This document shows, piece by piece, positions 6,690-9,555 of a stretch of 9,555 bases of DNA. The stretch is taken from the NCBI GenBank assembly GCA_964525045.1, contig CAZGFD010000049.1, positions 1 through 9,555 of the forward strand. The letters are read 5' to 3'. Position numbers and translations under genes: made by a program. The notes below the pieces were generated by a model. That model was not told the origin of the DNA, ran no database searches, and was given only the letters and a program-made list of their open reading frames with translations. Source of the DNA: G020348185 sp964525045. GTDB taxonomy: Bacteria > Nitrospirota > Nitrospiria > Nitrospirales > UBA8639. Position 1 is the stretch's first letter. Each line of letters begins with the position of its first letter.

Positions 6690-6848
6690 TGTAGCTGCAG
6701 CATCTCATGCTGCCTCTTCGGACCCCCCACAGAGATACCCACATCGAAAAAAGAAGGGGTCGATGCAGGAACCCCATTTGAATCCCTGAACCTATCGTTC
6801 CATATCATTGCGCCCTGGCGAAAAGCCGCATGAGATGCGGCAGCTACA
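6690..6848. mobile_element. REP doublet (REPIN/BIME-like) with GTAG ends
   Basis: Two inverted arms, 6690-6710 and 6828-6848, match at 20 of 21 positions. Each arm also contains its own perfect seven-base hairpin with a three-base loop: gcagcat-ctc-atgctgc at 6697-6713 and gccgcat-gag-atgcggc at 6825-6841. GTAG lies just outside each hairpin (6691-6694, and as ctac at 6844-6847). A 5' GTAG-type tetranucleotide plus an imperfect or perfect hairpin is the known format of REP sequences mobilised by RAYT (Y1 HUH) transposases. The pair in opposite orientation, with about 117 bases between the arms, is the format of a REPIN. It ends 22 bases beyond the metF stop codon. No RAYT gene is in this window, so mobility in trans is inferred. 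Confidence 0.6.
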
Positions 6849-6870
6849 GAAGAAGAGGCTGAATTTAGGA

Positions 6871-7773
6871 TCAATAAGGAATATGCGGTTGGAAGCGATC
6901 TGAACTCTGGATGCCTAAGGATCGATAAATTCGTAACGTGGCCTGGGATTTATTCAGGGTGTAGAAATGAATGCCGCGTACTTTATGTTCGATCAAATCC
7001 ATGACCTGTTCGGTCGCCCAGTGGGATCCCACCTGTTCGGCATCTTCATCGCAATGGACTCGATGCATCTCTCGTAGAAGCTTGGCCGGAAATCTCGCCC
7101 CTAAAGCCAATTCTGCCATTCGCACCATGCCCTTTTGACTCGTGATGGGCATGATCCCGGCGATGATGGGGACTGTAATCCCCGCCACCTCACATCGTTC
7201 ACAAAAATCATAGAAATCCCGGTTGTCGAAAAAGAGTTGGGTGCAGATATAATCAGCCCCCGCGTCAATCTTTTTCTTTAAATGTTCAATCTCAACGAGG
7301 CGATTGGGTGTGGCCGGATGACCCTCGGGAAAACCCGCGACCCCCACACCCATGTGAGGAAAGTGTTTTTTGATAAAACTGACCAAATCCGTGGCATAAG
7401 GAAACCCGTCCGTTGGTGTTTCCACGCAGTCCGTTCCCTTTGGCGGGTCTCCGCGCAAGGCCATGATATTATGAATGCCGCTTTCGGAATACTTGGACAG
7501 GATTTTAAAAATTTCGTCTCTTCCGGAACCGACGGTGGTCAAATGCGAGACAATGGTCAAATCCGTTTCTGTTTGGAGTTTGACGACGAGGTCGTGGGTG
7601 CGTTCCCTGGTTGACCCTCCGGCACCATAGGTGACACTCACATACGCCGGTTTTAACGGCATCAAGGTCGCAATGGTTTTAAACAGCTCTTGTGAAGCGG
7701 CCTCCGTTTTGGGAGGAAAAAATTCAAAACTGATTGCGGGGTTGTGTTGTTTCAAAATATCGGCAATATGCAT
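6871..7773 (-). CDS. metF: Methylenetetrahydrofolate reductase
   Basis: A cytoplasmic FAD-dependent TIM-barrel enzyme that reduces 5,10-methylene-tetrahydrofolate to 5-methyl-tetrahydrofolate, the methyl donor for methionine synthesis. The 300-residue protein has the bacterial MetF length, without the C-terminal regulatory domain of eukaryotic forms. Visible family motifs are SFEFFPPK (15-22, with the catalytic Glu17), VTYGAGGSTRERT (47-59), SHLTT (76-80), ALRGDPP (105-111, with Asp109 near the flavin), GVAGFPEGHP (144-153), CTQLFFDN (177-184), GIMPI (206-210) and GIHFYTLN (267-274). The start is the ATG at 7773 with AAGG (7782-7785) eight bases upstream; a TTG seven codons earlier at 7794 gives a tail not expected for the family. 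No methionine biosynthesis neighbour is present. The gene lies 141 bp after an unrelated membrane-protein gene on the same strand, so co-transcription is possible but unproven. No SAM riboswitch is recognisable. Confidence 0.95.
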   Translation of the reverse strand: MHIADILKQHNPAISFEFFPPKTEAASQELFKTIATLMPLKPAYVSVTYGAGGSTRERTHDLVVKLQTETDLTIVSHLTTVGSGRDEIFKILSKYSESGIHNIMALRGDPPKGTDCVETPTDGFPYATDLVSFIKKHFPHMGVGVAGFPEGHPATPNRLVEIEHLKKKIDAGADYICTQLFFDNRDFYDFCERCEVAGITVPIIAGIMPITSQKGMVRMAELALGARFPAKLLREMHRVHCDEDAEQVGSHWATEQVMDLIEHKVRGIHFYTLNKSQATLRIYRSLGIQSSDRFQPHIPY

Positions 7774-7808
7774 TGGTCTTACCTTAGTAAACAATTCCTA
7801 ATTTGTCT

Positions 7809-7834
7809 AGCAGGATATTAAAAAATCCGCCAGC
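7809..7834. repeat. Left arm of the post-sthA repeat element, before metF
   Basis: The stretch agcaggatatta...ccgccagc closely resembles the left end of the element at 6501-6527 (agcaagatgttg...ccgccagc), differing by a few substitutions and one base of length. The matching right end (ttttgaacatcctgc) is not seen downstream; instead 7835-7900 holds other short GC-rich inverted segments, such as ccctgc/gcaggg at 7872-7877 and 7893-7898. This is probably a truncated or rearranged relative. It occupies the 141-bp gap between the membrane-protein gene and metF, leaving little room for a separate metF promoter. Confidence 0.5.
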
Positions 7835-7914
7835 CTACGCCAAAGCTTCGGCTGACAGGCCAGCTTGGGTTCCCTGCCTGGCTTCTGGTCTTGCAGGGGT
7901 TGGTTCCGGGTCCT

Positions 7915-8973
7915 TCAAAATTTTTGCAATGATGAGTTATTCAACCACCTTCTAGTGGAAACCAATCCCAAGGCCAACAATCCAAGTCCAATCATGATCA
8001 CCACACCCAACACCACCGGCCACGATAGTTCTTGATAGGCGTCGGCTCCATTGTACGACTGCATCCACATTGTGCGGACTTCTTCCCGAACCATCACCAT
8101 GAACACAAAAGTGAGAAACAGACTCCCCAGGCCTGTCCACACTAATCCTCTGACGTGAGGGGCCATCAGGGCCGCGTTAAGTAACACCAGCGCGATAAGG
8201 GCAAAGGTTAAACTGGCGAAAAAGACTAAAGAACTGAGGCTGGCTCCATCGACTAAGTGTGTTCGAACTTCATCCGGAAGCGCCACTAATAACCAGGGGC
8301 CCACGACAATCTGGGGAAGGGTTCCCGCTAATGTCCAACCGACCCCATAACGGGTGATTTGAAAGTTAAAGGGCCGAAGCGATCCGTACAGCGTGATCAT
8401 CATTCCCGTTGCCGCCACACTTCCCAAAACGATATGGAAAAATCTTGGCCACACCGTCGGTAAGGTCAGGGAGCCAGACAGGCCCTTCTGGATCATTGAT
8501 TCTGAATAGTCCGGATGTAACATCATGACGTGCGCAACCACGAACAACAAGGTCACGCCCAATAAACAGACAACTATCCCTCCTCCCATCAGTATCTGAG
8601 TACTGAAGGTGGTGTTGCTCAAGGCATATTTAGTTTTATAGGCATAGATCCCCCAAAACGCTAACGCGAGAAGGATCAGTAACAGTCCATAGCCAACCTG
8701 GAACACATCCATGATATAAAAAACATGTCTCCCATACCTGCCATACACGACGAGTCCTAACAGGACCCCTAAGGCAAGGGACAGAATCATGACCCTTGGC
8801 CCAACCCTTCTCATCTTTTGGGCAAGGTCCGTCAAATGAGACTGGCCCTCCATTCTACCGAGCCAGGTGGTCACGACCATCATCGGAAACCCACCCACAA
8901 GGAGATAACTGGGATATAAATGGACCAGAAGGCTGAGGAGGAAAACAATTTCATATCCATCATTTAATGACAT
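7915..8973 (-). CDS. Nine-helix integral membrane protein, function unknown
   Basis: A 352-residue very hydrophobic protein with about nine predicted helices: 8-38, 60-78, 86-110, 126-151, 176-197, 208-232, 245-270, 273-295 and 317-338. I cannot assign a named family. Histidines sit in or at helices 1 (His18, in LLVHLYPSYLLVGG), 4 (His148, then His153) and 5 (His180, in PRFFHIVLGSVAATG), with a QIVVGPWLLVALPDEV stretch (221-236) and a VREEVR motif (295-300) after helix 8. Helix-embedded histidines and this topology recall membrane cytochrome b or bd-oxidase-like subunits, so heme binding is plausible but only inferred. There is no CXXCH motif, signal peptide or soluble domain. The ATG at 8973 has only a weak ribosome site (TTGGA), part of a possible hairpin with 9015-9023. 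metF follows on the same strand. Gene reality is strong from length and coherent membrane pattern; function is open. Confidence 0.85.
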   Translation of the reverse strand: MSLNDGYEIVFLLSLLVHLYPSYLLVGGFPMMVVTTWLGRMEGQSHLTDLAQKMRRVGPRVMILSLALGVLLGLVVYGRYGRHVFYIMDVFQVGYGLLLILLALAFWGIYAYKTKYALSNTTFSTQILMGGGIVVCLLGVTLLFVVAHVMMLHPDYSESMIQKGLSGSLTLPTVWPRFFHIVLGSVAATGMMITLYGSLRPFNFQITRYGVGWTLAGTLPQIVVGPWLLVALPDEVRTHLVDGASLSSLVFFASLTFALIALVLLNAALMAPHVRGLVWTGLGSLFLTFVFMVMVREEVRTMWMQSYNGADAYQELSWPVVLGVVIMIGLGLLALGLVSTRRWLNNSSLQKF

Positions 8974-8974
8974 A

Positions 8975-9023
8975 AAAATCCAACCGCCCTCATGACTTTT
9001 GGGATGATCCCTTTTTGGATTTT
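8975..9023 (-). promoter_or_regulatory. Leader inverted repeat over the 8973 start region
   Basis: The segment aaaatccaa (8975-8983) is perfectly complementary to ttggatttt (9015-9023). On the - strand mRNA this nine-base stem would end two bases before the start codon and include its only purine-rich ribosome-site candidate. A smaller inner hairpin ggga-tga-tccc lies at 9001-9011. It could mask translation initiation; this is a structural inference only. Confidence 0.3.
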
Positions 9024-9024
9024 G

Positions 9025-9262
9025 CCCCCCTCACCCTACCCTCTCCCCCAGGGGCGAGGAAAATATAGAGGACAGGAGTTATTTTCAATATCGTGAAGGT
9101 TTCCATACTCCCTCTCCCTCGAAGGGAGAGGGCGGGGGTGAGGGTGACACACCCAAGAATCTCCAAGGCCCCTCAACAGGAAACTCCCTCCCCCGCCTAC
9201 CTGACTCAAATTCCAATTCCTTATAGGGGCCCTTCATGAACCTTGTGGCCTCTTGTGCATTA
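9025..9262. repeat. 238-bp tandem direct repeat, copy 1
   Basis: First copy of a 238-bp unit repeated head to tail with no indel. It contains two members of the ccctctccc hairpin family facing each other: a left arm starting ctcaccctaccctctccc at 9032, and a right hairpin ccctctccc...gggagaggg at 9110-9132 followed by cgggggtgaggg. A spacer of roughly 50 bases separates them. The remaining ~120 bases are unique-looking and include an inverted pair ggcccct/aggggcc at 9167-9173 and 9225-9231. No credible gene lies in this 582-bp region. Confidence 0.93.
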
Positions 9263-9500
9263 CCCCCCTCACCCTACCCTCTCCCCCAGGGGCGAGGGAA
9301 AAATAGAGAGCGAGAGTATTTTTCAATTTCGTAAAGGTATCTGTACTCCCTCTCCCTCAAAGGGAGAGGGCGGGGGTGAGGGTGACACACCCAAGAATCT
9401 CCAAGGCCCCTCAACAGGAAACTCCCTCCCCCGCCTACCTGACTCAAATTCCAATTCCTTATAGGGGCCCTTCATGAACCTTGTGGCCTCTTGTGCATTA
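9263..9500. repeat. 238-bp tandem direct repeat, copy 2
   Basis: Second copy of the unit, followed by the first seven bases of a third (9501-9507). It differs from copy 1 at 14 positions, all lying between 9060 and 9121 of copy 1 (9298-9359 here), while the last 141 bases (9360-9500) are identical. The variable part covers the spacer between the two opposed hairpins and the right hairpin loop. The remaining 9508-9555 shows nothing recognisable. Confidence 0.93.
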
Positions 9501-9555
9501 CCCCCCTTGTATCTTAAGAGGCATATGTGAATAGTATTCCAACCCAGTGTTCTGG

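Noticed and set aside
6290..6874. A 194-codon reading frame on the - strand across the sthA 3' end and the following gap.
   Set aside because: It overlaps a well-supported gene on the other strand, runs through both palindromic elements, and its translation resembles no protein family.
7774..7914. SAM riboswitch or MetR/MetJ operator before metF.
   Set aside because: The gap is taken up by a repeat arm and short GC stems; no SAM-riboswitch core or repeated met-box-like octamer is visible.
9243..9464. A 73-codon reading frame on the + strand in the tandem repeat.
   Set aside because: It encodes the hairpin repeat itself (SPRGEGK/SKGEGGGEG-type low complexity), starts in one copy and ends in the other, and lacks a ribosome site.
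9025..9507. CRISPR array in the repeat-rich right end.
   Set aside because: There are only two 238-bp head-to-tail copies with hairpin repeats inside, no short regularly spaced repeats with unique spacers, and no cas genes.

Overview
This window looks like ordinary chromosome from a Gram-negative, medium-GC, respiring bacterium. It carries seven protein genes, all housekeeping or general-metabolism types except one membrane protein I cannot name. Several intergenic repeats, especially the inverted 'gatgttgaaaa...ttttgaacatcctgc' element and the 'CCCTCTCCC/GGGAGAGGG' hairpins, resemble repeats I associate with Nitrospira-type genomes. I therefore lean towards Nitrospirota, but the sequence alone does not prove it. 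There is no rRNA, tRNA, CRISPR array, transposase, phage gene or obvious defence system.

Layout: (1) 91-1911 (+) is a Uup-type ABC-F ATPase with a short leader containing a strong hairpin. (2) 2026-2355 (-), convergent with it, is a YnfA/UPF0060 small membrane protein. (3) 2356-2738 is a divergent control region with a hairpin repeat on the ynfA side, three copies of the octamer GTGATACC and a perfect TTGACA. (4) 2739-4007 (+) is a RhlE-like DEAD-box RNA helicase. (5) 4008-4251 lies between convergent genes and holds a heptamer microsatellite and two inverted repeats, one a possible terC terminator. (6) 4252-4995 (-) is a YgdQ-like TerC metal-transport protein. (7) 5099-6502 (+), divergent from terC, is a soluble pyridine nucleotide transhydrogenase. 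(8) 6502-6870 is filled by two mobile-looking palindromic elements: a ~158-bp element with terminal inverted repeats that abuts the sthA stop codon, and a REP doublet (REPIN-like) whose ends carry GTAG. (9) 6871-7773 (-) is metF. (10) 7774-7914 contains a second arm of the element seen after sthA. (11) 7915-8973 (-) is a predicted nine-helix membrane protein with histidines inside helices. (12) 8974-9555 is non-coding and dominated by a 238-bp tandem duplication.

The genes do not form a pathway together. Neighbours are mostly convergent or divergent, and the only same-strand pair (7915-8973 followed by metF) is separated by 141 bp. Themes are translation and RNA quality (Uup, RhlE), metal and ion handling (TerC, YnfA), and redox or one-carbon balance (SthA, MetF). 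The interest lies in the spaces between genes: every larger gap holds inverted or tandem repeats of several unrelated families. I found no convincing new multi-gene system. The best leads are the GTAG-bearing REP doublet, the mosaic 238-bp tandem repeat, the octamer-rich region before the helicase gene, and the unnamed membrane protein.
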